NCBI GenBank assembly: GCA_040772545.1
Contig: JAXGXY010000001.1
Span: forward strand, 558,001 to 622,000
Direction of reading: 5' to 3'
Source: UBA1431 sp002329665
GTDB lineage: Bacteria > Bacillota > Clostridia > Christensenellales > UBA1431
DNA length: 64,000 nucleotides
Part shown: positions 33,612 to 42,573 of the stretch, in pieces
Layout of the letters: every line of letters begins with the position of its first letter
Position numbering within the stretch: the stretch's first letter is position 1
Notes under the pieces: generated by a model
The model's input: the letters and a program-made list of their open reading frames with translations, nothing else
Told to the model about the DNA's origin: nothing
Database searches by the model: none
Translations under genes and position numbers: made by a program

Positions 33612-34976
33612 GTGAAGATCGAGAGAATCGCGTGCTGTGGGGAGGTGCACCCGGCCTGCGGTGAGGCGCCCGCGGCCGAGGTGGTCCTGGCCGAATCGTC
33701 GCGCGCGGCGCGGCGCCTCGCCGAAGAAAGGCCTATGTCCGTGCAGCTTGTGTATATCGACCCGCCGTTCAATACGGGGCAGGATTTCCTGTACAGGCAG
33801 CGCGTCGGTGCGGACGGCTACGGGGGCGACTTGAAACGCCAGATTGCGCACGTGGCCTATGCGGACCGGTTCGAGGGCGGGCGCGGGGCGTATCTTGAAA
33901 TGATGCGCGGCGTGCTCTCATCCGCGCACGCGCTCCTGGACGCGAAGGGCAGCATATACGTGCACGTGGACTACAGGACCTCGGCGCACGTCCGCCTGCT
34001 GCTAGACGACGTGTTCGGTGAGGACAACTTCGTCAACGAGATCATCTGGCATTACAGGAGCGGCGGTCGCGCCACGCGCCACTTCAGCCGCAAACACGAC
34101 ACCATTTTTTTTTACAGGAAAGGGCCGCGCTACCGGTTCAACGCCATGGCCGCTTCGAAGCCCAGGGGCAGGGAGCGCCGCAACCATCTCAGGCGCCAGA
34201 CGGACGAGCAGGGGCGCACGTTTTTTTCCATACATACAAAAGGAAAGCTGTACCGCTACTACGAAGATGCGCCGGTGTTCGTGAGCGATGTCTGGGACGA
34301 CATCTCGCACCTGCACCAGCGAGACCCCGAGCGGACGCACTACGACACGCAGAAACCCTGCGCGCTGCTCGAGCGCATCATAGGCGTCTCCTCGGACCCG
34401 GGCGACGCCGTCGCCGACCTCTTCTGCGGATCGGGGACCACGCTGGTGACGGCGGCGCGGATGGGCCGCAGGTCTATAGGGATCGATTCCTCGGTCCATG
34501 CGCTCAACGTCTGCCGCAAGCGCCTGCACGGCATTGACGCGCCTTTTTGCTGCACCTGCGAGAACCTGCCGTCCTGCGCGCCCGTATACCTGCGCGTGTC
34601 CGCCGGCCGGGGCGAAAGAGGTGCCCTGAAAGTGTGTTTGAGGGACTTTTCGACCGCATCGCAAAGTACGGTTTCGCAGCGCGAGAACCGTGCGCAGCAG
34701 CAGATTTCCTGGCTGCAACACGACGACGTGCCGGAGGAGCACGTGTTCACCGAACCGGGAGCCGTGAAAGGCGCGGCCGGCATCGGGGCGCTGGACTACG
34801 CCGCGCTCGGCTTCGTGATCGACGGCGTGTTCCACACGGCCAGCGCGCATACGCGCAGCCGGAAATCGCCGGAGCTCAGAAGTTGCTACCAGGCGGGGAT
34901 CCCGCCCGGCGCCCGTCCGGCGCTGCACCTGGTCGACGTGCTCGGGCAGAACCACTATTTCGGCATCAGGATGTAA
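33612..34976 (+). CDS. Orphan beta-class DNA methyltransferase (type III Mod-like)
   Basis: A 454-residue adenine-N6/cytosine-N4 methyltransferase. The catalytic motif IV is DPPFNTG (residues about 48-54) and precedes the AdoMet motif I DLFCGSGTT (about 274), the beta-class order seen in type III Mod subunits. The region between (about 120-240) should recognise the target. The C-terminal 150 residues hold a CCTCENLPSC cysteine cluster and an unassigned domain. No restriction subunit is adjacent. Start GTG 33612 lies 8 bases after GGGGAGG; an earlier GTG 33603 overlaps that site. Confidence 0.85.
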   Translation: MKIERIACCGEVHPACGEAPAAEVVLAESSRAARRLAEERPMSVQLVYIDPPFNTGQDFLYRQRVGADGYGGDLKRQIAHVAYADRFEGGRGAYLEMMRGVLSSAHALLDAKGSIYVHVDYRTSAHVRLLLDDVFGEDNFVNEIIWHYRSGGRATRHFSRKHDTIFFYRKGPRYRFNAMAASKPRGRERRNHLRRQTDEQGRTFFSIHTKGKLYRYYEDAPVFVSDVWDDISHLHQRDPERTHYDTQKPCALLERIIGVSSDPGDAVADLFCGSGTTLVTAARMGRRSIGIDSSVHALNVCRKRLHGIDAPFCCTCENLPSCAPVYLRVSAGRGERGALKVCLRDFSTASQSTVSQRENRAQQQISWLQHDDVPEEHVFTEPGAVKGAAGIGALDYAALGFVIDGVFHTASAHTRSRKSPELRSCYQAGIPPGARPALHLVDVLGQNHYFGIRM

Positions 34977-34983
34977 GGGGGCA

Positions 34984-35013
34984 TTGACACTTACATGCAT
35001 TCACGGATACAAT
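34984..35013 (+). promoter_or_regulatory. Sigma-A promoter of the aconitase gene
   Basis: TTGACA (34984-34989), 18-base spacer, TACAAT (35008-35013); the gene starts 45 bases downstream. Confidence 0.75.
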
Positions 35014-35057
35014 GTGCTCTAATAAGCAATACTGACATATGAAGCGGAGGACAGGGA

Positions 35058-36986
35058 ATGGGAAAAAACCTGGCTGAAAAGATCATCGGCGAACACCTCC
35101 TCGAAGGGGAGATGACCGCGGGGAGCGAGATAGCGATACGCATCGACCAGACGCTCACGCAGGACTCCACGGGGACGATGGCGTATCTGCAGTTCGAGGC
35201 GATGGGGGTGCCCCGCGTCAAAACGAAACGCAGCGTCGCCTATATCGACCACAACACCCTGCAGACGGGGTTTGAAAACGCGGACGACCACCTCTATATC
35301 GGTTCGGTGGCGTCCAGGCACGGCATATATTTTTCGAAGCCCGGCAACGGCATCTGCCACCAGGTCCATCTGGAGCGGTTCGGTGTCCCGGGAATGACGC
35401 TTCTGGGGTCGGACAGCCATACGCCCACGGGCGGCGGGCTGGGCATGCTGGCCATCGGCGCGGGCGGGCTGGATGTCGCCGTGGCCATGGGCGGCGGGCC
35501 GTATTACCTGAACATGCCCTCGGTGGTGAAGGTCGAACTGACGGGGAAGCTGGCGCCCTTTGTCACGGCAAAGGACGTGATCCTGGAAGTGCTCAGGATC
35601 ATGAGCGTGAAGGGCGGCGTCGGCCGCGTGATCGAATACGGCGGCGAAGGGGTGAAAACGCTCAGCGTCCCCGAACGCGCGACGATCACCAACATGGGCG
35701 CCGAACTCGGGGCGACGACGTCGGTATTCCCCAGCGACGGGGTCACGCGCGCTTTCCTCGAGGCGCAGGGCCGGGGCGGCGACTGGCGCGAGCTGTCGCC
35801 CGACGCAGACGCGCGGTACGAACGCGTCGTCACGATCGCCCTTGACGCACTCGTGCCGCTGGTCGCGTGCCCGCACAGCCCGGACAACGTACGGACGGTC
35901 GAAGAGGTAAGCGGCGTAAAGGTGGACCAGGTGGCTATCGGGAGCTGTACGAACTCCTCCTATGCGGATCTGATGAAAGTCGCCGCCATCCTCAAAGGGA
36001 AGACCGTCCACAGGGACGTCAGCCTGGTGATCTCTCCCGGCTCGAAGCAGGTCTACACGATGCTTGCCAAACACGGCGCGCTCGCCGACCTGATCGCGGC
36101 GGGCGCGCGCATCCTCGAATCCGCCTGCGGGCCCTGTATCGGCATGGGCCAGGCCCCGCGGACCAACGGCGTGTCGGTGCGCACGTTTAACAGGAACTTC
36201 ATGGGGAGGAGCGGCACGAGAAGCGCCAAGGTCTACCTCGCAAGCCCGGAGACGGCCGCGGCAACAGCCCTGACCGGGCACATCACAGATCCGCGCACGC
36301 TCGGCGGGGCCATCGAGGTGGAACAGCCCGAAGCCTTCTTCGTCAACGACAACCTGATCGTCCCGCCGGCCGAAGAAGGGTGCGACGTGGAAGTCGTGCG
36401 CGGGCCCAACATCAAGCCCTTCCCGCTGGGACGGCCGCTCGGCGACCGCCTGGAGGGCGAAGTGCTGCTGAAGATGGAGGACAACGTAACGACCGACCAC
36501 ATCATGCCTTCGGGCGCGAAGCTCCTGCCCTACCGCTCGAACATCCCTCACCTTTCCGGATTCTGCCTGACCCCGCTGGACGAGACGTTCCCGGCCCGCG
36601 CCAAAGCGGCGGGCGGAGGCATCCTCGTGTCGGGGCATAACTACGGCCAGGGGTCCTCGCGCGAGCATGCGGCGCTGGTCCCGCTGTATCTGGGCATCAG
36701 GGCCGTGCTCGCCAAGTCGTTCGCGCGAATACACATGGCAAACCTCATCAACTCGGGCATCCTGCCGCTGGTGTTTGAGGACGAAAAGGACTACGAAGGG
36801 ATCGACCCCGGCGACAGCCTCGTCATCGAGGACGCGCGCGACCAGGTAGCCGCCGGCGGGCGGGTCGTCGTGCGCAACGCTACCAAGGGGACGGAAATCC
36901 CGGCGCGGCTGGAACTGTCGCGAAGGCTGACCGATGTCGTGCTTGCGGGCGGCCTGCTCAACTACGCGCGCGGCCGGTCGGACTGA
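35058..36986 (+). CDS. Aconitate hydratase
   Basis: A 642-residue Fe-S lyase interconverting citrate and isocitrate. Cluster cysteines are in SCTNSS (one) and ACGPCIGMG (two). The substrate motif SDSHTPTGGGLG and the C-terminal swivel domain with GHNYGQGSSREHAAL are typical. At about 640 residues it belongs to the shorter aconitase/homoaconitase group common in Clostridia rather than the 900-residue AcnA. The first chromate-transporter gene starts 3 bases after its stop. No citrate synthase or isocitrate dehydrogenase is nearby. Confidence 0.93.
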   Translation: MGKNLAEKIIGEHLLEGEMTAGSEIAIRIDQTLTQDSTGTMAYLQFEAMGVPRVKTKRSVAYIDHNTLQTGFENADDHLYIGSVASRHGIYFSKPGNGICHQVHLERFGVPGMTLLGSDSHTPTGGGLGMLAIGAGGLDVAVAMGGGPYYLNMPSVVKVELTGKLAPFVTAKDVILEVLRIMSVKGGVGRVIEYGGEGVKTLSVPERATITNMGAELGATTSVFPSDGVTRAFLEAQGRGGDWRELSPDADARYERVVTIALDALVPLVACPHSPDNVRTVEEVSGVKVDQVAIGSCTNSSYADLMKVAAILKGKTVHRDVSLVISPGSKQVYTMLAKHGALADLIAAGARILESACGPCIGMGQAPRTNGVSVRTFNRNFMGRSGTRSAKVYLASPETAAATALTGHITDPRTLGGAIEVEQPEAFFVNDNLIVPPAEEGCDVEVVRGPNIKPFPLGRPLGDRLEGEVLLKMEDNVTTDHIMPSGAKLLPYRSNIPHLSGFCLTPLDETFPARAKAAGGGILVSGHNYGQGSSREHAALVPLYLGIRAVLAKSFARIHMANLINSGILPLVFEDEKDYEGIDPGDSLVIEDARDQVAAGGRVVVRNATKGTEIPARLELSRRLTDVVLAGGLLNYARGRSD

Positions 36987-36989
36987 AGG

Positions 36990-37550
36990 ATGGACGGGCC
37001 AAAAAAGCCCGACTGGCGGCTTATAGGAGAACTGTTCCTCTCAACGCTCAAGATCGGGCTGATTACATTCGGGGGCGGGCTCGCGATGGTCGCCGTGATC
37101 GAGCGCGAGTTTTCCGGCAAGAAAAAATGGATCGACCCGGACGAGATGATCGACATCATCGCCGTTTCCCAGTCGCTTCCCGGCGTGATCGCCATCAACG
37201 GCTCGGTGATGACGGGCTACCGCATAGCGGGGGTCGCGGGCGCGGCGGTCGCAGCCCTGGGCGTGACGATACCGTCGCTCGTCGTACTGATGTTCGTCAC
37301 GCTGTTCTACCGGCAGTTTCGGGACAATCCATGGGTGAACGCCGCGTTCAAGGGTCTCAGCGCCGGCGTGGCCGCTTTGTTGGCGTCCGTCGTCGTTCGC
37401 ATGGGCAAAAGGGTGCTCAAGGACGTCTGGACGGTCCTGTTCTTCGGCGCGGCGCTGGTAATCAGCCTGTACTCGGGCCTCCACGCGATATGGCTCATAC
37501 TCGCCGGCGGGGTATTGGGCTACGCCTTCAAACGGGGAGGTGTGGCCTGA
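36990..37550 (+). CDS. Chromate transporter-type permease, N-terminal half (ChrA family)
   Basis: A 186-residue membrane protein of the short CHR type. LFLSTLKIGLITFGGGLAMVAVIERE and the SQSLPGVIAING motif (compare the canonical PGP motif) mark the CHR domain, with about five to six helices. Short CHR proteins occur as adjacent pairs that form one transporter, and the next gene is the partner. Spacing of 3 bases to aconitase implies an operon, so an organic-anion substrate is as plausible as chromate. Confidence 0.9.
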   Translation: MDGPKKPDWRLIGELFLSTLKIGLITFGGGLAMVAVIEREFSGKKKWIDPDEMIDIIAVSQSLPGVIAINGSVMTGYRIAGVAGAAVAALGVTIPSLVVLMFVTLFYRQFRDNPWVNAAFKGLSAGVAALLASVVVRMGKRVLKDVWTVLFFGAALVISLYSGLHAIWLILAGGVLGYAFKRGGVA

Positions 37551-37551
37551 G

Positions 37552-38085
37552 ATGCTGCGGCTGTTCTTCATCTTCTTTCGGATAGGCCTGTTCAGTATCG
37601 GCGGGGGATACGCGATGATCCCCCTTATCCAGCAGGACCTGGTTGGCGCCGGATACATGACCCTCACACAGGTGACGGACCTGGTCGCCATATCCCAGAT
37701 GACGCCGGGCCCGATCGCAGTGAACGCGGCGACCTTTGCAGGGATGCACACGATGGGCGTGGCAGGCGCCGTCGTCGCTACGCTGGGGGTGGTGCTGCCC
37801 TGCGCGCTGATCTCGGTGGTTGTGGCGAGGTTCTTTTTTTCGAGAATGGATTCCGCGCTGGTGCAGGGCGCGCTTTACGGCATGCGCCCTGTGGTGGTGA
37901 GCCTGATCGCCGGGGCCATGCTGACCTTTGCCGCTTCGTCTCTTCTGATGCCGGGAGGCGGGCTGGAGGCGGGCGCGGCGGTCATTTTCGCCGGGGTCTT
38001 CACGCTAGCGCTCGTAAAGGAGACCTCGCCGGCGGTCCTGTTTTTGCTTTCCGCCCTTGCGGGGCTGGCATTCTATGCGCCGTGA
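37552..38085 (+). CDS. Chromate transporter-type permease, C-terminal half (ChrA family)
   Basis: A 177-residue second half of the CHR pair: LFFIFFRIGLFSIGGGYAMIPLIQQD and AISQMTPGPIAVNAATFAG (the canonical TPGP motif). Five to six helices. ATG 37552 follows GGGGAGG at 11 bases; an alternative GTG 37540 overlaps the upstream gene. The stop of the first half lies inside this start region, indicating coupling. Confidence 0.9.
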   Translation: MLRLFFIFFRIGLFSIGGGYAMIPLIQQDLVGAGYMTLTQVTDLVAISQMTPGPIAVNAATFAGMHTMGVAGAVVATLGVVLPCALISVVVARFFFSRMDSALVQGALYGMRPVVVSLIAGAMLTFAASSLLMPGGGLEAGAAVIFAGVFTLALVKETSPAVLFLLSALAGLAFYAP

Positions 38086-38109
38086 GGCGCTGAAAACGGG
38101 GGTAATCCC

Positions 38110-38766
38110 ATGGAAAAACTGAGCGATTACAGCGCCGCGGGCTCCCTGACCTGGCGGGTATATCACGCGCTCCGCCTCGCCATCATCAACGGCGAGTACA
38201 AACCGGGAGAAAACCTGATCGAAACGCGGCTCGCCGGGGAACTCGGCGTTTCACGCACGCCGGTGCGCGAGGCGCTGCGGCAGCTCGAACTGGAGGAACT
38301 GGTGCTTTCCGTCCCCAACAAGGGCGCGTTGGTGGTGGGCGTGTCCGAAAAGGACATCGACGACATCTACGAGATGCGGTCCCTCCTCGAAGGCCTGTGC
38401 GCCCGCTGGGCCGCCGAGCGCATTACGCCCGCCGAAATGGGCAGGCTGCAGGAGATCGTGGAACTGATGGGGATGTACGCCCATAAAAACGACCACGAAA
38501 AGCTCACAAGGCTGGACACCGATTTCCACGACGCGGTGTACAGGGCGTGTGATTCGCGCGTGCTGCGGCATACGCTGATGGCGCTGACGCATAACTCCTT
38601 CAGGGCGCGGATGGTTTCGTTAAGGGACAGGGAACGCGCTAAGGAGACGGTGCGCGAGCACCGGGAGATCCTCAGCGCGATCGAGGAAAAGGCTGGTGAG
38701 CGCGCAAAACGGCTGATGATCGCCCACGTCCGAAAGGCGCGCAGGCATGTGGTCACAAGACAATGA
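38110..38766 (+). CDS. GntR family transcriptional regulator (FadR/FCD subfamily)
   Basis: A 218-residue regulator. The N-terminal winged helix has GEYKPGENLIETRLAGELGVSRTPVREALRQLE, typical of GntR, and the C-terminal FCD helical domain (about 80-215) has the metal/ligand residues Asp (DTDFH), His and His (EHREI). It starts 24 bases after the CHR pair, so it probably regulates the aconitase-CHR operon in response to an organic acid, a usual effector class for FCD regulators. Confidence 0.92.
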   Translation: MEKLSDYSAAGSLTWRVYHALRLAIINGEYKPGENLIETRLAGELGVSRTPVREALRQLELEELVLSVPNKGALVVGVSEKDIDDIYEMRSLLEGLCARWAAERITPAEMGRLQEIVELMGMYAHKNDHEKLTRLDTDFHDAVYRACDSRVLRHTLMALTHNSFRARMVSLRDRERAKETVREHREILSAIEEKAGERAKRLMIAHVRKARRHVVTRQ

Positions 38767-38811
38767 GACCGGCCGGGAATCCCGTTGGCCAGGATATTTA
38801 TCGAAAATATA

Positions 38812-38840
38812 TTCAAAGAACGGTAACGGCATGATATACT
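38812..38840 (+). promoter_or_regulatory. Probable promoter of rex
   Basis: TTCAAA (38812-38817), 17-base spacer, TATACT (38835-38840). No TTGTGAA-type Rex operator is visible in it. Confidence 0.5.
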
Positions 38841-38872
38841 TGTAACGCTAAAACCCGGGAAGGAGGCGCTTG

Positions 38873-39544
38873 ATGAGAAAGGACAAGGTATCCGAAGCGG
38901 TCATCCGCAGGCTGCCCAAATACTACCGTTACCTTATGGAACTCGAACGCATAGGCGTCGAGAGGATCTCTTCACAGGAACTGAGCAAGAAGATGGGCAT
39001 CAAGGCCACCCAGATACGGCAGGACCTGAACTGTTTCGGCGGCTTCGGGCAGCAGGGTTACGGCTATCAAGTGAAAATGCTCAAAAAAGAGATAAAGGAC
39101 ATCATCGGCCTGAACCGCGAGTACAGGGTGATTCTGGTGGGGGCGGGCAACATCGGTCAGGCCCTTGCCAATTATATCGGCTTCGAAAAAGAGGGTTTCA
39201 ACATCGTCGGCATCTTCGATGTCAACCCGAAACTCATCGGGAACACGATCCGCAGCAAGACCATCATGGATATCGACACGCTGCACACGTTCGCGAAACA
39301 GAACCGCATAGATCTTTGCATCATCACGACGCCCAAGGAAAACGCGCAGCAGATAGCGGACATGGTCATCGGCGTCGGGATCAAGTCCATATGGAATTTC
39401 GCGCCGGTGGACGTCGAGGCGCGCAAGGGCGTCTTCGTCGAGAACGTGCACCTTAACGACAGCCTGTACACCCTCGTCTACCGGATAAACGAACAGGAGG
39501 GCATGAAAAAGCGGGAATGCCTATCGGCGAAGGGGGGAGAATGA
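38873..39544 (+). CDS. rex: Redox-sensing transcriptional repressor Rex
   Basis: A 223-residue NADH/NAD sensor. The N-terminal winged helix contains SSQELSKKMGIKATQIRQDLNCF and the Rossmann domain has VILVGAGNIGQALANY as dinucleotide motif; NLAPVD-like IWNFAPVDVEA is near the end. ATG 38873 follows AAGGAGGCG; a TTG sits one codon upstream. Rex represses fermentation and anaerobic respiration genes at low NADH. Its stop overlaps the yjbQ-like gene (ATGA). Confidence 0.95.
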   Translation: MRKDKVSEAVIRRLPKYYRYLMELERIGVERISSQELSKKMGIKATQIRQDLNCFGGFGQQGYGYQVKMLKKEIKDIIGLNREYRVILVGAGNIGQALANYIGFEKEGFNIVGIFDVNPKLIGNTIRSKTIMDIDTLHTFAKQNRIDLCIITTPKENAQQIADMVIGVGIKSIWNFAPVDVEARKGVFVENVHLNDSLYTLVYRINEQEGMKKRECLSAKGGE

Positions 39545-39942
39545 TGCGCGTACTGGACGTCATGACGCGCGAACGTTGCCAGATGGTGAACGTTACGGGT
39601 GAGGTTTCACAGGCCGTGAAAACTTCCGGCGTCGAAAAAGGCGTTTGCCTGCTTTTCGTCCCCCATACGACGGCGGGCATCGTCATCAACGAAAACGCGG
39701 ACCCGGACGTGACGCGCGACATCCTCTCCGGGCTCGACGCGATAGTCCCCAGGCTGAAATACCGGCATATGGAAGGCAACTCGGACGCGCACATAAAGGC
39801 CGCGCTGGCCGGGCAGTCGCTGACGCTCATTATCGAAGACGGGGATATTCAGCTGGGTACCTGGCAGGGCATCTATTTCTGTGAATTCGACGGGCCGCGC
39901 GAGCGGAAGCTCTTTGTCCGCACCATGAAAGCGGAAGAATAA
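39541..39942 (+). CDS. YjbQ family protein (UPF0047)
   Basis: A 133-residue beta-rich trimeric enzyme family. The signatures are present: PHTTAGIVINENADPDVTRD, the central HMEGNSDAHIKA with two His, and LGTWQGIYFCEFDGPR. Members have weak thiamine-phosphate synthase activity in vitro, though the physiological role is unsettled. The ATG overlaps the rex stop as ATGA. Confidence 0.92.
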   Translation: MMRVLDVMTRERCQMVNVTGEVSQAVKTSGVEKGVCLLFVPHTTAGIVINENADPDVTRDILSGLDAIVPRLKYRHMEGNSDAHIKAALAGQSLTLIIEDGDIQLGTWQGIYFCEFDGPRERKLFVRTMKAEE

Positions 39943-40067
39943 AAACATTGACCAAACGGCGGGAACGGACGCGGAGGCAGTTGGAAACGCCAAATGATCC
40001 GTTGATGTATTCTTATGTGCGTTTTCGGTCTTTTGACCGGATGAATAAAGAGATAGAGGGGAGTATT

Positions 40068-40646
40068 ATGAAGAGAATATGGGTCATCCTGCTCGCGGTG
40101 ACGCTGGTGCTCGTGTTGGCGGCGTGCGCCGCCCCCCAACCGGAGGCTACGTCGGCGGCGACGCAACAGCAACAGGAGCCGGTAACTACGCAGGATACGG
40201 AGCCTACTGCCACTACACAGGATGTGGAGCCGACCGCCGCTGCACAGGATAATTCGGGCGGCGGCACGGTCATCAATTCGGTAAGCAATGCCGTGTTCAC
40301 TTTTGCCGTGACAGGCATAAACCGCTATGACCTCTCGGACGGCAGTGAGGCTATCATTATCGACTGTGCCGTAACCAACAATTCTGACAAGGAACAAGTG
40401 ATCAGCTCTCTGCTGTGCTTCTCCGCCACGGATACTTCCAACAACAAACTGTCCTCCAGCCTGGACGCCGTGATGGAAGTCGCTACGAGGGGAGTCAACC
40501 TTGTCACACTGGACGGCGACGTCGCGCCGGGCGCGACGCTCAAAGGGTCTTTGTATTTCTCGGCTGCCAAAGGGACGCGGGTCAATTCGATCACCTTCTC
40601 GCCCGTCCTCTCGGAAAGCCTTACGTTGCAACTCGGCGGAATCTAA
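40068..40646 (+). CDS. Lipoprotein with DUF4352-like domain
   Basis: A 192-residue surface lipoprotein. Signal and lipobox LVLVLAAC (Cys about residue 19) are followed by a Thr/Gln-rich linker with a TEPTATTQDVEPTAA near-repeat, then a beta-sandwich-like domain (about 70-190) with YDLSDGSEAIIIDCAVTNNSDKEQ and GATLKGSLYFSAAKG, the pattern of DUF4352/telokin-like domains. ATG 40068 follows AGAGGGGAG. Function unknown. Confidence 0.8.
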   Translation: MKRIWVILLAVTLVLVLAACAAPQPEATSAATQQQQEPVTTQDTEPTATTQDVEPTAAAQDNSGGGTVINSVSNAVFTFAVTGINRYDLSDGSEAIIIDCAVTNNSDKEQVISSLLCFSATDTSNNKLSSSLDAVMEVATRGVNLVTLDGDVAPGATLKGSLYFSAAKGTRVNSITFSPVLSESLTLQLGGI

Positions 40647-40674
40647 AAAAACACGAACGGGCGGGGGCCCAGGC

Positions 40675-40704
40675 AAAAAAAACGGCGCGTTGCGCCGTTT
40701 TTTT
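40675..40704 (+). terminator. Rho-independent terminator after the lipoprotein
   Basis: AAAAAACGGCGC and GCGCCGTTTTTT surround a GTT loop and run into TTTT. The remainder of 40705-40877 has a GGGGCT/AGCCCC inverted repeat (40752-40775) but no gene. Confidence 0.9.
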
Positions 40705-40877
40705 GCTGCGGTGCCATGATTTCCCGACGGTGGGGGCGCAGGGGCTGGAGCCTTTAGCCCCCCCAAGGAGGGATTTGCGCTCAAGTAAACGCCCGCAAAG
40801 GACGGAAGGACGCGGGAAATCTGTTGGATGACGAATACTTTTCCCGTTCGTGTCCTCATGAAACCTGTTATAAGCTG

Positions 40878-40906
40878 TTTACAAGGTATTTGAATTCATA
40901 TATCAT
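40878..40906 (+). promoter_or_regulatory. Promoter of the first VanW gene
   Basis: TTTACA (40878-40883), 17-base spacer, TATCAT (40901-40906), in an AT-rich patch. Confidence 0.65.
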
Positions 40907-40969
40907 AATAAGAGGCAAATACGAGCTTCCCGGCACCGTGGTGCCGCGTGGCTTTGGCAGGGAGATAGA

Positions 40970-42508
40970 ATGGCAAATAACCGTACGTACAGGCGGCGCA
41001 GGCCGAAGAGATACGGTAAGAAGCGCTTGTTTTCCATAAAGGACAAAAAGAAACTCATTATTGCCGGCGTGGCGCTCCTTCTCATTGCCGGGATCGCGCT
41101 TTTTCTTTTTGTCGACAGGCCGCTTTCCGACGAGGACAAAGCCCGGCTGAAACAGACGCTGGTCTACCGCGACGGCGTGAGCGTGGCGGGCGTCGATCTT
41201 TCGGGGATGACCTACGACCAGGCCCTGGAGGCGGTAAGGCCGGCGAGGGAACAGATGCACGACGCCGCGACGATCGAACTGGTATACGAAGACAAGAAAT
41301 GGGAACTGACCGCGGAGGACATGAAGTTCCATTACAACTGGGAGGAGCAGCTGGAAAACGCGCTTTTTGTCGGCCATCAGGGCAGCCTGGTTACCAGGTG
41401 GAGCCAACTCGGCGCGAAGACGCTCGATTTCGAGGTAACCTATACGTACGAAGAAGCACTTGTCCGAAAAGCGGTGGAGGCGTTGGTGGACGAGATCAAC
41501 AGTCCCCCCAAGGAACCCTACGCCGAGATCAACAAGACCGGTTCGGGCGGACGGTTCCTGTATCACGAGGGAAGCCCGGGGCTTGAAACGAAACAGAGCG
41601 ATGTCTTTGCCGCGGTGATTGCTGAGCTCGAAAAAGAGGAGCATTCGCCGATCACCCTCAAAATCGTGCTTACCAAACCGAAAAAGACCATCGAGGATAT
41701 ACAGGCAGCCACCAAATACGTATCCGGTTTTACGACCAATGTCGGCGGCAGCCAGAACCGCAAGGACAACGTCAAAAAGCTTGCGGGAATCATCAACGGC
41801 ACCGTTGTGCAGCCCGGTGAGGAATTTTCCATCAACGCCGTCGCCGGCGTCCGGACCGAGGAGGCGGGCTGGAAACTGGCGCCCGGGATCGAAAACGGAA
41901 CGTATACGGACCAGCCCGGAGGAGGCGTGTGCCAGGTTTCTTCGACGCTCTATAACGCCATACTGCTGGGGGACTTCAAAGTCACGGCCCGCCAGCACCA
42001 TTCGTGGCCGTCCTCGTACGTGAAGATCGGGCGCGACGCGACGATTTCGTCCTACGGTCCCGATTTAAAGTTCGTAAACAACCAGGACAACCCGATTTAT
42101 ATATTCGCCTATGCAAATAACTCGCAGTGTTCGGTGGAGATTTACGGCAAACCGCTCGATTATACGGTCGTGCTCGAATCGGTGGTAACCGAGAAGATCA
42201 CCCCTCCGAAACCCAAATATTCGGAGGACCCCGAGTTGGAGTTGGGGGAAGAGGACGAAGTCGCGCCGTCAAAGTACGGCTACAGGGTAGAGGTCTACAA
42301 GTATTACTACAAAGACGGGAAACTGATCGAAAAGGTTCTCGACCACCGTGATTATTACAGGCCGTTCCAGGGCGAGATCGCAGTCGGGACGAAGCCGACG
42401 CCGACCCCTTCGCCGACACCTTCGCCCACCTCTACCGCCAAGCCGATCCCGACGGCAACGGATTCGCCGCGTCCATCGCCGACGCTATCCCCGACGAACG
42501 GAAGCTGA
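40970..42508 (+). CDS. VanW family protein (paralogue 1)
   Basis: A 512-residue membrane-anchored exported protein. A basic N-terminus precedes a single helix (residues about 30-48, then FVDRPLSDEDKARLKQ). Residues 60-250 hold two peptidoglycan-binding PG_binding_4-type repeats, and about 258-390 the VanW domain (QPGEEFSINAVAG, QPGGGVCQVSSTLYNA, HHSWPSSYVKIGRDATIS). A beta-rich segment and a Pro/Thr/Ser tail end the protein. VanW proteins accompany some vancomycin-resistance operons and sporulation genes, but their biochemical role is unknown. Confidence 0.9.
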   Translation: MANNRTYRRRRPKRYGKKRLFSIKDKKKLIIAGVALLLIAGIALFLFVDRPLSDEDKARLKQTLVYRDGVSVAGVDLSGMTYDQALEAVRPAREQMHDAATIELVYEDKKWELTAEDMKFHYNWEEQLENALFVGHQGSLVTRWSQLGAKTLDFEVTYTYEEALVRKAVEALVDEINSPPKEPYAEINKTGSGGRFLYHEGSPGLETKQSDVFAAVIAELEKEEHSPITLKIVLTKPKKTIEDIQAATKYVSGFTTNVGGSQNRKDNVKKLAGIINGTVVQPGEEFSINAVAGVRTEEAGWKLAPGIENGTYTDQPGGGVCQVSSTLYNAILLGDFKVTARQHHSWPSSYVKIGRDATISSYGPDLKFVNNQDNPIYIFAYANNSQCSVEIYGKPLDYTVVLESVVTEKITPPKPKYSEDPELELGEEDEVAPSKYGYRVEVYKYYYKDGKLIEKVLDHRDYYRPFQGEIAVGTKPTPTPSPTPSPTSTAKPIPTATDSPRPSPTLSPTNGS

Positions 42509-42573
42509 CTTTAAGACATGCAATTGACCGGCATTCCAGCTTAATCATACGCAGGAGATACGGGAGAAGTGGT

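Noticed and set aside
33612..34976. Restriction-modification or phage-defence island
   Set aside because: Only the methyltransferase is present. The flanking genes are metabolic, and no nuclease, ATPase or mobile element is linked.
35019..36734. 571-codon minus-strand open frame opposite aconitase
   Set aside because: It lies exactly opposite a clear aconitase gene with all active-site motifs. Long shadow frames are expected in GC-rich coding DNA.
40705..40800. Third copy of the double-hairpin element
   Set aside because: It has GGGGCT/AGCCCC pairing but lacks the AAATGCCGC stem and the GGATTGAA tail.
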